Notes: generated from the sequence alone by a model not told the origin. A stretch of DNA of 64,000 bases from RGIG3002 sp964449325 (GCA_964449325.1 CAYUYJ010000013.1:1-64000); one strand, 5' to 3'; counted from the stretch's first letter, positions 44,663 through 53,154 are shown. Made by a program: numbers and translations.

Positions 44663-44685
44663 AGGGAAGACCATAAGCCTTCCCT
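44663..44685 (-). terminator. Hairpin after the Fic/HipA operon
   Basis: Perfect 7-bp stem AGGGAAG / CTTCCCT with a 9-base loop, 13 bases after the stop of the 125-residue gene; followed by ATTTAAG, a weak T-run. Confidence 0.5.
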
Positions 44686-44697
44686 GTAATCTTTGTC

Positions 44698-45075
44698 TTA
44701 TCTTTTCCGTTGCTCCAACGTAGGCCGGAGCACATTGATGTCCCTGAAATACTCTAAATCCTCTCCCTCAAACCGTATCCACAAATCATCGCGATTCGTA
44801 TGCCCGTGAGTGCATTTCACAATGTCGAAAGGATTATACTGAGTCAATCCCATAGACGCAAGGATTTCCTCTTTATCTGGTCTTCCTTCCTCAAAACATC
44901 TGTCTCTGAATTTATTCAAGACTGACTGTATTGTTTTTGGACGTCTGCCAAGAAACTTATAAGGTATCTCATCAGTAAACTCTTGGCAAGTAACCTCTTT
45001 GGTTTCTCTGTTTACCTCAACATGAGCCACTACAGTATTGATAAGCATCCAATCAAATATTAGCATCTTTTCCAT
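44698..45075 (-). CDS. 125-residue partner protein of the HipA-like kinase
   Basis: A soluble protein of 125 residues (MEKMLIFDWMLINT ... LEQRKR), start overlapping the kinase gene by 16 bases, so the two are translated together. No family is recognised. The middle is charged and helical (FLGRRPKTIQSVLNKFRDRC). Its tight coupling suggests it is a partner, possibly the antitoxin or a target-recognition subunit; this is inference. Confidence 0.6.
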   Translation of the reverse strand: MEKMLIFDWMLINTVVAHVEVNRETKEVTCQEFTDEIPYKFLGRRPKTIQSVLNKFRDRCFEEGRPDKEEILASMGLTQYNPFDIVKCTHGHTNRDDLWIRFEGEDLEYFRDINVLRPTLEQRKR

Positions 45076-45833
45076 GCAATACCCTCCGTTTCTGACAACG
45101 CTCTTAGAACTGTCTTTAGAGCACGTACACTCATTCTGTCACTGAAGTTCACGCTGTTGACAAAATCATCATAGTGCAACTCCAATAACCTATTGTTTAC
45201 CAGATTACGTGGGAAGTCTGTGTAAAATGGTTTTGCTGATATACTGCGGTAGTTCGTGTCAAAGTCTACCTCTAGCGGATATGAAAGCACATCCGACATG
45301 CAAGCTGCTCCATTATCAAAAATAGGAGCGGGTGAGTATTTGCCATCGGAGTAGAGGAAAGAAATATTTTTAAAATGTCGGTCATCATTTCTGGTCATAG
45401 CATCGACACAGAGTATTGTGTCGATATAACTTTTTACATCAAATCCAACAATGCCAAATAAATAATCTCTCAAGTCATCATAGGAAATGGAATAGGATTG
45501 CAAGCCTTCATCCAGCAAATTCGCTACTGTCATTTCCACAGCATCTCCGACAAAATCTTGAGAATAACAACCAGAGCCAATCCTTTTTCCGTCCTCGTAT
45601 ATTAGGCACGCGCGGTACTTCACATAATCTTTCTCTGATAAGTCTGTAAAACTCAATAGGTGAGAGACGAGCACTTCTGCAGTATTCTCGTACCCTAAGC
45701 AATTCAATTTCACAAATTTATCGTTATGTTTCCATTTTATCTGATTGCCTAATGAGCTACTGAAGGCATCTAATCGCTCAGAACTTTTAACATGTATGAT
45801 AGGTAAAGCATTAATACTAATATCTTCTAACAT
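45060..45833 (-). CDS. Short HipA-like Ser/Thr kinase
   Basis: A 257-residue protein matching the HipA C-terminal kinase fold. An ATP-site lysine is likely in NDKFVKLN (about 37-44); the catalytic loop CVDAMTRNDDRHFKNISFL (N-DRH-N) and metal-binding APIFDNGAACM follow. Normal HipA is about 440 residues, so the N-terminal subdomain is missing, as in short HipT-type kinases. HipA relatives act as toxins by phosphorylating aminoacyl-tRNA synthetases; the target here is unknown. No HipB-type HTH gene is present beside it. Confidence 0.78.
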   Translation of the reverse strand: MLEDISINALPIIHVKSSERLDAFSSSLGNQIKWKHNDKFVKLNCLGYENTAEVLVSHLLSFTDLSEKDYVKYRACLIYEDGKRIGSGCYSQDFVGDAVEMTVANLLDEGLQSYSISYDDLRDYLFGIVGFDVKSYIDTILCVDAMTRNDDRHFKNISFLYSDGKYSPAPIFDNGAACMSDVLSYPLEVDFDTNYRSISAKPFYTDFPRNLVNNRLLELHYDDFVNSVNFSDRMSVRALKTVLRALSETEGIAWKRC

Positions 45834-46131
45834 GTAACAATCTCCTTTCAGTTACCCAAATAATATTTTGGTCTGTCGCTTCAACAAGCATATCCTCGAA
45901 ATCAAAATATAAAGCCGGCTTATCCTCTAACATAATGTATGTAGGCATTCACTCTCTGTATGGGTATTCACTGCAGTGCACGTAGTAACTTTTCTCTTTG
46001 GAGTCTCAGACAGCATAAACTCTAAACAAGTCAGCCAATCATTATCTTCACCGAATTCACTCTCAATAACGCCAAAACCATAGAGCTATTTTAGAACAAT
46101 AGCCTCTTACATCTTTAAATTTCAACGTCAT
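45817..46131 (-). pseudogene. Decayed gene between fic and the HipA-like kinase
   Basis: A start ATG overlaps the fic stop (ATGA). It reads MTLKFKDVRGYCSKIALW, then the sense moves frame to GFGVIESEFGEDNDWLTCLEFMLSE, then moves again to SYYVHCSEYPYRE, a TGA, and MPTYIMLEDKPALYFDFEDML up to a stop inside the kinase start. So two frameshifts and one nonsense change have broken a coupled gene of about 105 residues. I do not recognise the family. If it encoded the antitoxin or adaptor, the operon would now be altered. Confidence 0.7.
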
Positions 46132-46922
46132 ACTTCTACCTCTTTCCTTGCAAGCTGAATAGCCGGGTATATGTCTTCTACGTCCATAGAACCATAACAA
46201 CTAGGCAGTAAAGACAAGAACTTTTCTTTCTGCTCAGCTGTATAGTCCCTAGTAATATGCTCTATATACACTTCTGTTTGAGATGTAGTAACTTCTTGAG
46301 CCACAAGCAGAACACAGTACTTCTGCATAAAGGAAATAAGTGCTGTGTCATCTGCTGTCTCATAGTAACGTACCAACAGCGTTTTGAACTCTCCAATACG
46401 TTCAATAGGAACTTGGAATATGCCGATGTTGTTCTGTATTAGCACCTTATTAGCTATAAGCTGTGCAACTCTTTTATTGCCGTCAATAAACATTTGAGTA
46501 CGTGCTACATAGCAGAAATACTTCAAGGCACGCAACGTAATGTCCGGAATCTGCTCGATAGCATTTAAAGCATCCAGAATGATTCCGGTATTGGGTATCT
46601 CAGGTTCCCATGTAGTACCACCAATTCTTACCGGTAGCGTTCTGATTGCACCTGCATCATGAAATAGCATGGCACCAACAATCTTATTGTATTCGCGCAA
46701 TAGCATAAGGCTATTGTCGTAGTCGATATTATCCAAAAGAAACTGCCATGCACGTTTCATGTTAATGATAAAGAGCACTTCTTCACTTGTAGTTGTGGTA
46801 GGTACATTAAGCAGTATCTCCTCTGTCTTAGGAAATGTTGTTCCAAGTCCCTCTAAGTTAGCACTCTTCCAGATACTATCGACTAAAAGTCTTTTTGCCA
46901 TTGCAATTGCTGAGTCTTTCAT
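46128..46922 (-). CDS. Fic-domain protein with inhibitory motif but no catalytic histidine
   Basis: A 264-residue Fic protein. The N-terminal inhibitory helix motif (S/T)xxxE(G/N) is intact as SANLEG (20-25). The Fic core loop reads QMFIDGNKR (143-151): the usual HPFxDGNGR has lost its catalytic His (Gln143) and the proline, while D147, G148, N149 and R151 are kept. It may be a degenerate, regulatory or differently acting Fic. GAGGTG lies eight bases before the chosen ATG. First gene of the Fic - decayed gene - kinase - partner operon. Confidence 0.82.
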   Translation of the reverse strand: MKDSAIAMAKRLLVDSIWKSANLEGLGTTFPKTEEILLNVPTTTTSEEVLFIINMKRAWQFLLDNIDYDNSLMLLREYNKIVGAMLFHDAGAIRTLPVRIGGTTWEPEIPNTGIILDALNAIEQIPDITLRALKYFCYVARTQMFIDGNKRVAQLIANKVLIQNNIGIFQVPIERIGEFKTLLVRYYETADDTALISFMQKYCVLLVAQEVTTSQTEVYIEHITRDYTAEQKEKFLSLLPSCYGSMDVEDIYPAIQLARKEVEV

Positions 46923-47023
46923 AATGTACACCTCACATTCCTAATCGAATACATTTTAACAGAATTCTCTAATAGAGTAAAGACAGCGATTTTCACTAGA
47001 GAGTAGCGTCTACCTCCTCAAGC

Positions 47024-47107
47024 TTACTTTGCATACAAAAAGCAATAGTCTATGTCCGGAATCCAGTTGTCCTTAATTAGATAATCGACGACCTTTTTGA
47101 TTTTCAA
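47024..47107 (-). CDS. Possible 27-residue leader peptide
   Basis: TTG start preceded by AAGGTG six bases upstream; reads MKIKKVVDYLIKDNWIPDID plus seven residues. It lies between the structured leader (47149-47241) and fic. It could be a translated leader or chance. Confidence 0.25.
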   Translation of the reverse strand: MKIKKVVDYLIKDNWIPDIDYCFLYAK

Positions 47108-47148
47108 TCTTCTCACCTTCTTTCTACATCCATTACCCCAAAAAAGGT

Positions 47149-47241
47149 AAAAAAATAGCCCCTACTTTCGTAAGGGCTTGCCGATGAATCGCCAGATTCA
47201 CCATAACTGAATCAATTTTTACCGGTCAGTCGCCAGACCAA
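47149..47241 (-). promoter_or_regulatory. Structured leader: twin TGGC-loop hairpins followed by a terminator
   Basis: On the minus strand: a stem around loop TGGC (47226-47241, with G-U pairs), a perfect TGAATC-TGGC-GATTCA hairpin (47185-47200), then AGCCCTTAC-GAAA-GTAGGGGCT (47157-47178) followed by ATTTTTTT. Order and spacing look like a regulatory RNA or attenuator that stops transcription entering the island operon from the racemase side. No known riboswitch recognised. The remaining 47242-47388 is AT-rich with no gene. Confidence 0.55.
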
Positions 47242-47388
47242 CCATATCTGTATGCTTATCGTACATCGATATTATATGAAAAGTCAAATATTTTATGAAC
47301 TATTCCTACATGCTATAACAACATATATTCACACAGGATTCCACAAAAACTATTGATGGATTGGCAGCTTGCATCCTGCAATCTTCCT

Positions 47389-47543
47389 TTCTATACCTCT
47401 TGTTTTTTTCCTTCTATGACAATATATGCAAAACACGAATGGTTGATATTCCTCTTTTATCACCCGATAGATTTATTCAACAATCCTATCCACTAATGCT
47501 TCTATATGAATCTTCATGGTATCCAGACATGGTATCGGACAAT
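47389..47543. repeat. Right direct repeat of the island
   Basis: 155 bases matching 33678-33831. This copy forms the present 3' end of the intact racemase gene (last 71 bases) and 84 bases beyond. If the element integrated by site-specific recombination at the gene's 3' end, this is the element-borne replacement tail and the left copy is the displaced native one; gene order supports that reading. Confidence 0.9.
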
Positions 47544-48165
47544 TCTCATCATTCAATGCCAACGGAAGTTCGGTACATCCAAGTACAATCGCTTCAATCC
47601 CGTCCCTTGTCTGCATATTCCTGATAACATCAAGCAGTTCCTGTCTTGTGGATTCCCTGACAATTCCCATCTCCAGTTCATTCGTAATTCTGTCATTTAC
47701 CAGTTCCATCGTTTTTTCCGAAGGTGTCACAATTTCTATCCCCTGCCTTATAAACGGCTCCTTAAAAAAATCTCCCTTCATGGTAAATATGGTTCCCAAA
47801 AGACCGATTTTTCTCAATTTTCTTCGTTTTGCTTCCTCACAGACCACCTCCACGATACTTACCAGCGGAATCGGAGATTGCTTCTCTAATGAATCAAACA
47901 CAATGTGCAATGTATTCGCTGACAACGCTGCAAATTCCGCACCGCCTCTTGCAAGGTTATGGATTGCCTGCAAAAGATACGCTGTCAATTCTTCATATTT
48001 TTCTTCCCGGCAATAAGACAATGCCCGATAAAGATTAATACTCTCTATGGAAAACTCCGGAAATTGTTTTCCGTCAGTTCCGGTATTTACCATGTGATTA
48101 ATCTCCCGATAATAAACCAAAGTGGACTCCGGTCCTGTTCCGCCTACTAAGCCTAATTTTTTCAT
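47473..48165 (-). CDS. Aspartate/glutamate racemase family protein
   Basis: A 230-residue racemase. Start MKKLGLVGGTGPEST with GGAGG five bases upstream; a longer frame overlapping the MFS gene is rejected. The second catalytic Cys is in VLGCTELPL, but the first site reads SANTLHIVF, Thr where D-Asp racemases have Cys. A Thr/Cys pair is known from YgeA-type broad or L-specific racemases. It follows the MFS exporter by 31 bases and is probably co-transcribed with it. Its 3' end is the island attachment region. Confidence 0.88.
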   Translation of the reverse strand: MKKLGLVGGTGPESTLVYYREINHMVNTGTDGKQFPEFSIESINLYRALSYCREEKYEELTAYLLQAIHNLARGGAEFAALSANTLHIVFDSLEKQSPIPLVSIVEVVCEEAKRRKLRKIGLLGTIFTMKGDFFKEPFIRQGIEIVTPSEKTMELVNDRITNELEMGIVRESTRQELLDVIRNMQTRDGIEAIVLGCTELPLALNDENCPIPCLDTMKIHIEALVDRIVE

Positions 48166-48196
48166 ATATACCTCCATACTGCAACGGCTTCCCAAA

Positions 48197-49459
48197 TCAA
48201 ATGTTTTCCAACAATTTCTCCAGCCTTCCGAAGGTTTTCTTAAGTGCAACGGCAAGAGCCACTGTTAATGCTGCTGCCACAAAAAATACTATGTAAACAC
48301 CACTCTTCAACACTTCAAACAAACTTCCGTAAATCGCCTGACCTATCGGTGATGCACACATCCCGATGCACATAGCACAGGATATAACCTTCCCTATTAA
48401 GTCTCCCGGCACAATCATTTGTAAATAGGACATAATCTGAATAGAAAACAAGGTTGCCAAAAACATCATCACAAAACAGCTAATCATAATAATAACATAA
48501 GAAAGCATGGCAGGAATCGGCAATAAAACAGCAACCCCAATCGGAATCAGCGTTAAAGCATCATAAAGAAGCAACAAATATCCGTTTCGTGCCTTCCATT
48601 TGTTCGCCAACATTCCGGCCCCCATTCCTCCGCATAAAGAACCGGCAGCCATAACACCTCCGGCATATCCATAAAGCTGATTTGCCGTTTCTGTATCAAA
48701 ATCAAGCATCTGTGTTACAATAACAGGAAGTCCGATAATCATCAATGCACTCAGTACCATGTTGATGGCGGCAATGGCAATAGAAAACTGCATAATAAGC
48801 GGTTGTTTGTGTCTCATATAATGAAAACTTTCTTTCAAATCTCCAAATCCGATTGCAAAAATACTTCCCTCTGCTTCCTTCTTTTCAAACGGAATCCTAA
48901 TAAAAATTTCCATAACAGCAGATATCAGAAAACATACTCCGCTCACATACAAAATCGGTGTAATGCCAAAGAATCCGAACAATGCACCGCCAATAATCGG
49001 ACCCATCAATCCCGAAAAGGAGTTTACAAGATTGATTACTGCATTTCCCTGCATAATTTGCTCTCCGGAAAGAAGTGCCGGAATACTCGCCTGTACTGCC
49101 GGCTGATAGGCTCCCTGTATTCCGTAAAGCAGAAACAGTGCCGTAAACAAAAGCCCCACAATATTCACATTTCCAATCAATACAATAATTCCTGTCACAA
49201 GCAGTGCGGTTGAAAAATCCAAAATCACCATAATGTTCCGTTTGTTGACACGGTCCGCAAAAATTCCTCCTATCGGTGCTAAGATAATCATTGGAATAAA
49301 TGCGCATGCACTTACAATTCCAAACAAGGCAGCCGAACCTGTCTCATTAAGCAAATACAACGGCAGTGCAAATCTTAAAATTGCATTCCCGAACAGGGAA
49401 ATAATCTGCCCCACTACTACCATTGTAAAATCACGACTCCACATTTTCTTTTTCTCCAT
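48197..49459 (-). CDS. MFS exporter
   Basis: A 420-residue transporter with twelve predicted helices. GGIFADRVNKRNIM after helix 2 is the MFS motif A (GxxxDRxxRR type). Best resemblance is to the MFS_3/EntS-Mef type drug or siderophore exporters. AAGGAG lies seven bases before the ATG. It is controlled, by inference, by the adjacent TetR regulator because the same palindrome lies in front of both genes. Confidence 0.87.
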   Translation of the reverse strand: MEKKKMWSRDFTMVVVGQIISLFGNAILRFALPLYLLNETGSAALFGIVSACAFIPMIILAPIGGIFADRVNKRNIMVILDFSTALLVTGIIVLIGNVNIVGLLFTALFLLYGIQGAYQPAVQASIPALLSGEQIMQGNAVINLVNSFSGLMGPIIGGALFGFFGITPILYVSGVCFLISAVMEIFIRIPFEKKEAEGSIFAIGFGDLKESFHYMRHKQPLIMQFSIAIAAINMVLSALMIIGLPVIVTQMLDFDTETANQLYGYAGGVMAAGSLCGGMGAGMLANKWKARNGYLLLLYDALTLIPIGVAVLLPIPAMLSYVIIMISCFVMMFLATLFSIQIMSYLQMIVPGDLIGKVISCAMCIGMCASPIGQAIYGSLFEVLKSGVYIVFFVAAALTVALAVALKKTFGRLEKLLENI

Positions 49460-49473
49460 GATACTCTCCTTCT

Positions 49474-49492
49474 TACATACCTTCGGTATGTA
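49474..49492 (-). promoter_or_regulatory. TetR-type operator in front of the MFS gene
   Basis: Perfect palindrome TACATACC-TTC-GGTATGTA, 15 bases before the MFS start. The same arms occur before tetR. A separate hairpin GGTCAGA-TTTC-TCTGACC lies at 49508-49525, without a T-run. Confidence 0.8.
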
Positions 49493-49533
49493 TCTGATTT
49501 TTTTAATGGTCAGATTTCTCTGACCAAAAAGTC

Positions 49534-50181
49534 TTATTTTTCCGCCACATTCCGGTATGATTTTAACAAATCCATTACCTCCGGTGCAATCAGGTTAAGA
49601 CCAAAACCTTTTAGCAAATCGTTAATCAAAAGCATTCGATTGGAAAGCTGCACATCCGAAAGTGGAAAAATAATCGGATTCATCCACACGTCCGCTAAAA
49701 ACATAATAATATCGGCAAGTTCCTCCGGATATTCCGTTTTTATTGATCCATCCGCAGCTCCTTCCTTAACAACCGGCACAATGTATTCCGGCACAATGGT
49801 ATAAGCGACCATTTTCAGATAATAGCTTAAAAGCCTCGGATTCTCCAACAAATTCGGTGTTACTGCAAACATTTCCTTCTGCTTTGGATTCACCATAGAC
49901 TTGGAAAACATCTTTTCAAGCTTTTCCTTCCCATTCAGGGAACTGTCATCCCGAACCAAGCTCATCATATAAGCATTTTCCCTGCTTAAGCGTTCAACCA
50001 CCGCAATAAGAATCTCCTCTTTGGAACGAAAATGATGATATATGGCTCCCTTTGTCATTCCACCAAGTCCATCAATGATATCCTGAAGGGAAGTCTGGTC
50101 GTATCCTTTTTCTAAAAATAATTTTGTAGACACATCCAGAATCAATTGATACGTTTCTTCGGGATATTTATTTCTTGACAT
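49534..50181 (-). CDS. TetR/AcrR family repressor
   Basis: A 215-residue regulator. The N-terminal HTH is clear (TSLQDIIDGLGGMTKGAIYHH with FRSKEEIL after it, about 25-55); the C-terminal ligand domain is all-helical. It is followed by the MFS exporter and racemase genes. A consensus promoter and a palindrome lie directly upstream, which indicates autorepression, relieved when the exported compound binds. Confidence 0.92.
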   Translation of the reverse strand: MSRNKYPEETYQLILDVSTKLFLEKGYDQTSLQDIIDGLGGMTKGAIYHHFRSKEEILIAVVERLSRENAYMMSLVRDDSSLNGKEKLEKMFSKSMVNPKQKEMFAVTPNLLENPRLLSYYLKMVAYTIVPEYIVPVVKEGAADGSIKTEYPEELADIIMFLADVWMNPIIFPLSDVQLSNRMLLINDLLKGFGLNLIAPEVMDLLKSYRNVAEK

Positions 50182-50195
50182 TCACTCACCGTCCT

Positions 50196-50242
50196 TACAT
50201 ACCGTTGGTATGTATATTAGCATATCGCAACACCAATGTCAA
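50196..50242 (-). promoter_or_regulatory. tetR promoter with overlapping operator
   Basis: Minus strand TTGACA (50237-50242), 17-base spacer, TAATAT (50214-50219), then the palindrome TACATACC-GTT-GGTATGTA (50196-50214) over the expected transcription start. Arms are identical to the site at 49474. Confidence 0.85.
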
Positions 50243-50312
50243 CCGTATTTACTATTTTTTATTTCTCTTTTCATTCATCCTACTGCCCTTCCGAATTAGT
50301 ATATCATGTGTA

Positions 50313-51674
50313 TCAGGACGCCTTCTGCGATACCAAAGATTTTAGCTGCCATTTTCCCCGCCAATAGCGAATCAGACAAACAGCTGCTGTTGTAATCCAT
50401 GTAGCCCCCGTTGTCACCCAGATACCCCAGAATCCAAGAAACGGAATTCTCGTCAGCACCTGTGAATAAACCACACGACACAATACCTCTGTGACACCGT
50501 TAATCATAGCAAAACCGGTATCCCCACATCCATTCAAAACTGACCGTGGCACATAAATCATTCCCAGCCCGAAATAACATACACTGGTAATTTTAAGCGC
50601 CTTCGCACCAATCGCAATTACTTCCGGTTCGTTTACAAAAATCCCAATAATCTGTTCTGCAAAAAAGTAAGCAACCGGAATCATGCAAAGACTGAATACC
50701 AATACCATAAGCGTCGCCTGACGGAATCCTTTTTTCACTCGTTCCAATTTTCCGGCTCCCATATTTTGTCCGCTAAAGGTTGTCAATGCAGTGCCGAGAG
50801 AAGAAAACGGTTGCTGCACAACCTGTTCAATCCGCCCGATAATGGTATAGCTTGCTATAACAGTCTCGCCAAATATATTCACAACCCCCTGCAATACCAT
50901 ACAGGACACGGCTATCATGGAATTTTGCATGGCAATAGGAAGCCCTACTTTAACAGAACGTACAATAAGCTGTGGCTTCATCCGAAGCTGCTCTTTTGTC
51001 AATCGGAAATAGTCCACCTTGCGATACGCAAAAATGATACATGTAATTGCCGAAACTGCCTGTGCAATAATAGTCGCCAATGCCACACCAAATACACTCC
51101 ACTGAAATCCCATGACAAACAATAAATCCAGTCCCACATTAACAACACTGGCCACAATCAAAAAATACAATGGTGTTTTAGAATCTCCCAATGCGCGAAG
51201 CATTGCCGCAATACCATTATATGCTGCTACAAAAATCACTCCGGCACAGGTAGTCCGCATATAGATAACAGAATCACCCATAATGGAAGCCGGAGTCTGC
51301 AATAGACGCAATAATGCCGGAGAAAACAAAATCCCAACTACACTCACTATAATTGATGCTCCGGACAACACATAAATAGAATTTGCAATCATATTGCGAA
51401 CATTGTTTTCGTCACCTGCTCCAAAATATTGTGCCACAATAATTCCGATGCCAATGGCAAGTCCTGCGCTTAAAGAAAAGAACAAAAAATTCATGGAGCC
51501 GCAAGTACCAACTGCCGCCAGTGCATCTGCACCTACATGATTTCCTACCACAATCGAATCTACCATATTATAGAACTGCTGAAATAAATTTCCCAATAAA
51601 AGGGGTAATGTAAATTCTATGATATGTCTTGCCGGACTTCCTACAGTCATATCTTTCACACTGTTTTTACTCAT
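50313..51674 (-). CDS. MATE family multidrug exporter
   Basis: A 453-residue transporter with twelve helices. The N-terminal motif LPLLLGNLFQQFYNMVDSIV and VGADALAAVGTCG are typical of the MATE/NorM-DinF group. I start at MSKNSVKDMTVGSPA because GGAG lies nine bases upstream; a longer frame of 32 residues has no site. Coupling ion and substrates unknown. It is upstream of tetR in the same direction but has a 130-base gap with the tetR promoter. Confidence 0.9.
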   Translation of the reverse strand: MSKNSVKDMTVGSPARHIIEFTLPLLLGNLFQQFYNMVDSIVVGNHVGADALAAVGTCGSMNFLFFSLSAGLAIGIGIIVAQYFGAGDENNVRNMIANSIYVLSGASIIVSVVGILFSPALLRLLQTPASIMGDSVIYMRTTCAGVIFVAAYNGIAAMLRALGDSKTPLYFLIVASVVNVGLDLLFVMGFQWSVFGVALATIIAQAVSAITCIIFAYRKVDYFRLTKEQLRMKPQLIVRSVKVGLPIAMQNSMIAVSCMVLQGVVNIFGETVIASYTIIGRIEQVVQQPFSSLGTALTTFSGQNMGAGKLERVKKGFRQATLMVLVFSLCMIPVAYFFAEQIIGIFVNEPEVIAIGAKALKITSVCYFGLGMIYVPRSVLNGCGDTGFAMINGVTEVLCRVVYSQVLTRIPFLGFWGIWVTTGATWITTAAVCLIRYWRGKWQLKSLVSQKAS

Positions 51675-51853
51675 TTTTCCAATCTCCTCTTTGTGCTTTG
51701 TAACTCCTGCTGTCCCCTTGTTTTTCACTGAAAGAACTTTTCGTCTTTCTTCGGAAACTATCTGTAACACATTCTAATTTCTATATAACTTCTTTGCTAT
51801 AAATATATCGCACAAAAATTGTAAAAACCTATTTAAGTGAAAGCAAGGAACAC

Positions 51854-53154
51854 TCAACCAATCAGTACGGTTTTTCCTTCAAAGGCAAAGCCATAGCTGC
51901 GGATATTTTCTCTTGAAATACCACGTGTCATCAACTGCGAAGCATACTGTTTTTCCTCTATCTGTAAAAGCGCTGCCTGTACGGTTTTTTCCAAACTTTC
52001 TTCTTTTTTCTTGTTTCTGACCTTAAACTCAAGAATGATGGCATCATCCTCACCCGGATTTACAGGCTCCAGCATCACATCATATCTGCCAAAACCACTC
52101 TCTTTATTGGAACTGATGATATATTTCCCTTGCAAATCCACCAGAAGTCCGAGGACAAACCCATGATAAAACCGCTCAGGTTCCTCACCGGATGGTTCTT
52201 TTCCCGTGTCAAAATAACTGAATGTTTTGAGTGCCACACGGTTCATATAAGAATTCATGGCTTCCAAATCATCCTGCAGCAAAGCTTTGATAAAATCATT
52301 ATAATCCTCTTCCGCTTCCATAAACCAGTCATGAATCATATTACGGAACATCAGTCTGACCTCCAGATTGGTCAATGTAAGCTGATATTTTGGCAACGTT
52401 CCCTCCGGAATGTCACGGTAGCTTTCATAGGAAAGCACCTTTAAATATCCGCCGGCTAACAGAAGACTCCACACTGCCCTCTCATTGCCGTTCAATTGAT
52501 TATAAACAATCTGCTCGTCAATGACTGACTGAATACTCTCTCCACGAAGCAATACCTCAAACTTCTCTTTTATCTTTCGATTGCCTTCCCGCAAAAGCTT
52601 GCCTGCCAGGCTATTGGAACTGGTATTTGCCCAGTAAGTGGTATAATTTCCCTTATCCAGAAAGTTCAGAATAGACCATGGGTTATAAATCTCCTTATGC
52701 TCTCCAAAGATAAAGCCGTCATACCACCGCTTCACCTGCTCCTTTTCCTTGGAAAGTCCGCATTCCTCCAAAGCGGCAAACACTTCGCTCTCTGTAAAAC
52801 CAAAGGAAGTGGCATACTTATCTGCCTCCGTCATCCATTCGCAATTCCTTACATATGCATACTTAATATATAAATCAACAAGCAACTGGCATATTCTGTC
52901 TTTTGTTGCCTGATAGTCTCTCTCCTTCACCGTAGCAAAGGACAGACTGATAACCGGATATGTTCCCTGCAGTTCTCTATATTTCTCCTCCTTCCAGATG
53001 GAAAGTCCTTCAAATACCTCTCTATGTTCTGCATAATCAACAGAAAAAAACTGTTCCACCATTCCTTAATAAAAGAGGTTTTATCAATATAAAAACAATT
53101 CTTTTGTATCAAATCTCCAAAATTTTGTATTCCGATTGCCACAGTTCTTGCCAT
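51854..53154 (-). pseudogene. AAA-ATPase-like / PD-(D/E)XK (DUF1703) gene broken by loss of the P-loop
   Basis: The true start (MARTVAIGIQNFGDLIQ, GGAGG five bases upstream) reads through CFYIDKTSFIKEWW and then the family sequence jumps to MVEQFFSVDYAEHREVF in another frame. In relatives about 20 residues with the RPRRFGKT P-loop lie between. Both flanks would carry ATGGTGG, so a deletion between short direct repeats explains the loss. The remainder (402 codons from 53062) is intact to the C-terminal nuclease-like domain (DAIILEFKVRNKKKEE). Members are abundant, often multicopy and of unknown function. Confidence 0.85.

Larger units (their letters stand above)
33832..47388. mobile_element. 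13.6-kb integrated island at the 3' end of a racemase gene
   Basis: Everything between two near-identical 154/155-base direct repeats. The flanking genes (amidase on the left, racemase on the right) would be neighbours without it. Cargo: truncated secreted protein, IS66, lipoprotein, decayed cysteine hydrolase, DUF262-AlbA_2 protein, candidate structured RNA, hexapeptide-repeat protein, Fic/HipA-type operon. Base composition and codon use (ATA, TTA, AGA rich in 38.7-47 kb) differ from the flanks. I see no integrase, relaxase or replication gene, so it would need help in trans; the layout fits a cis-mobilizable or decayed integrative element. The repeat boundaries are seen directly; the mechanism is inferred. 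Confidence 0.82.

Noticed and set aside
33832..47388. Prophage
   Set aside because: No terminase, capsid, portal, tail or integrase gene; the amidase lies outside the repeats.
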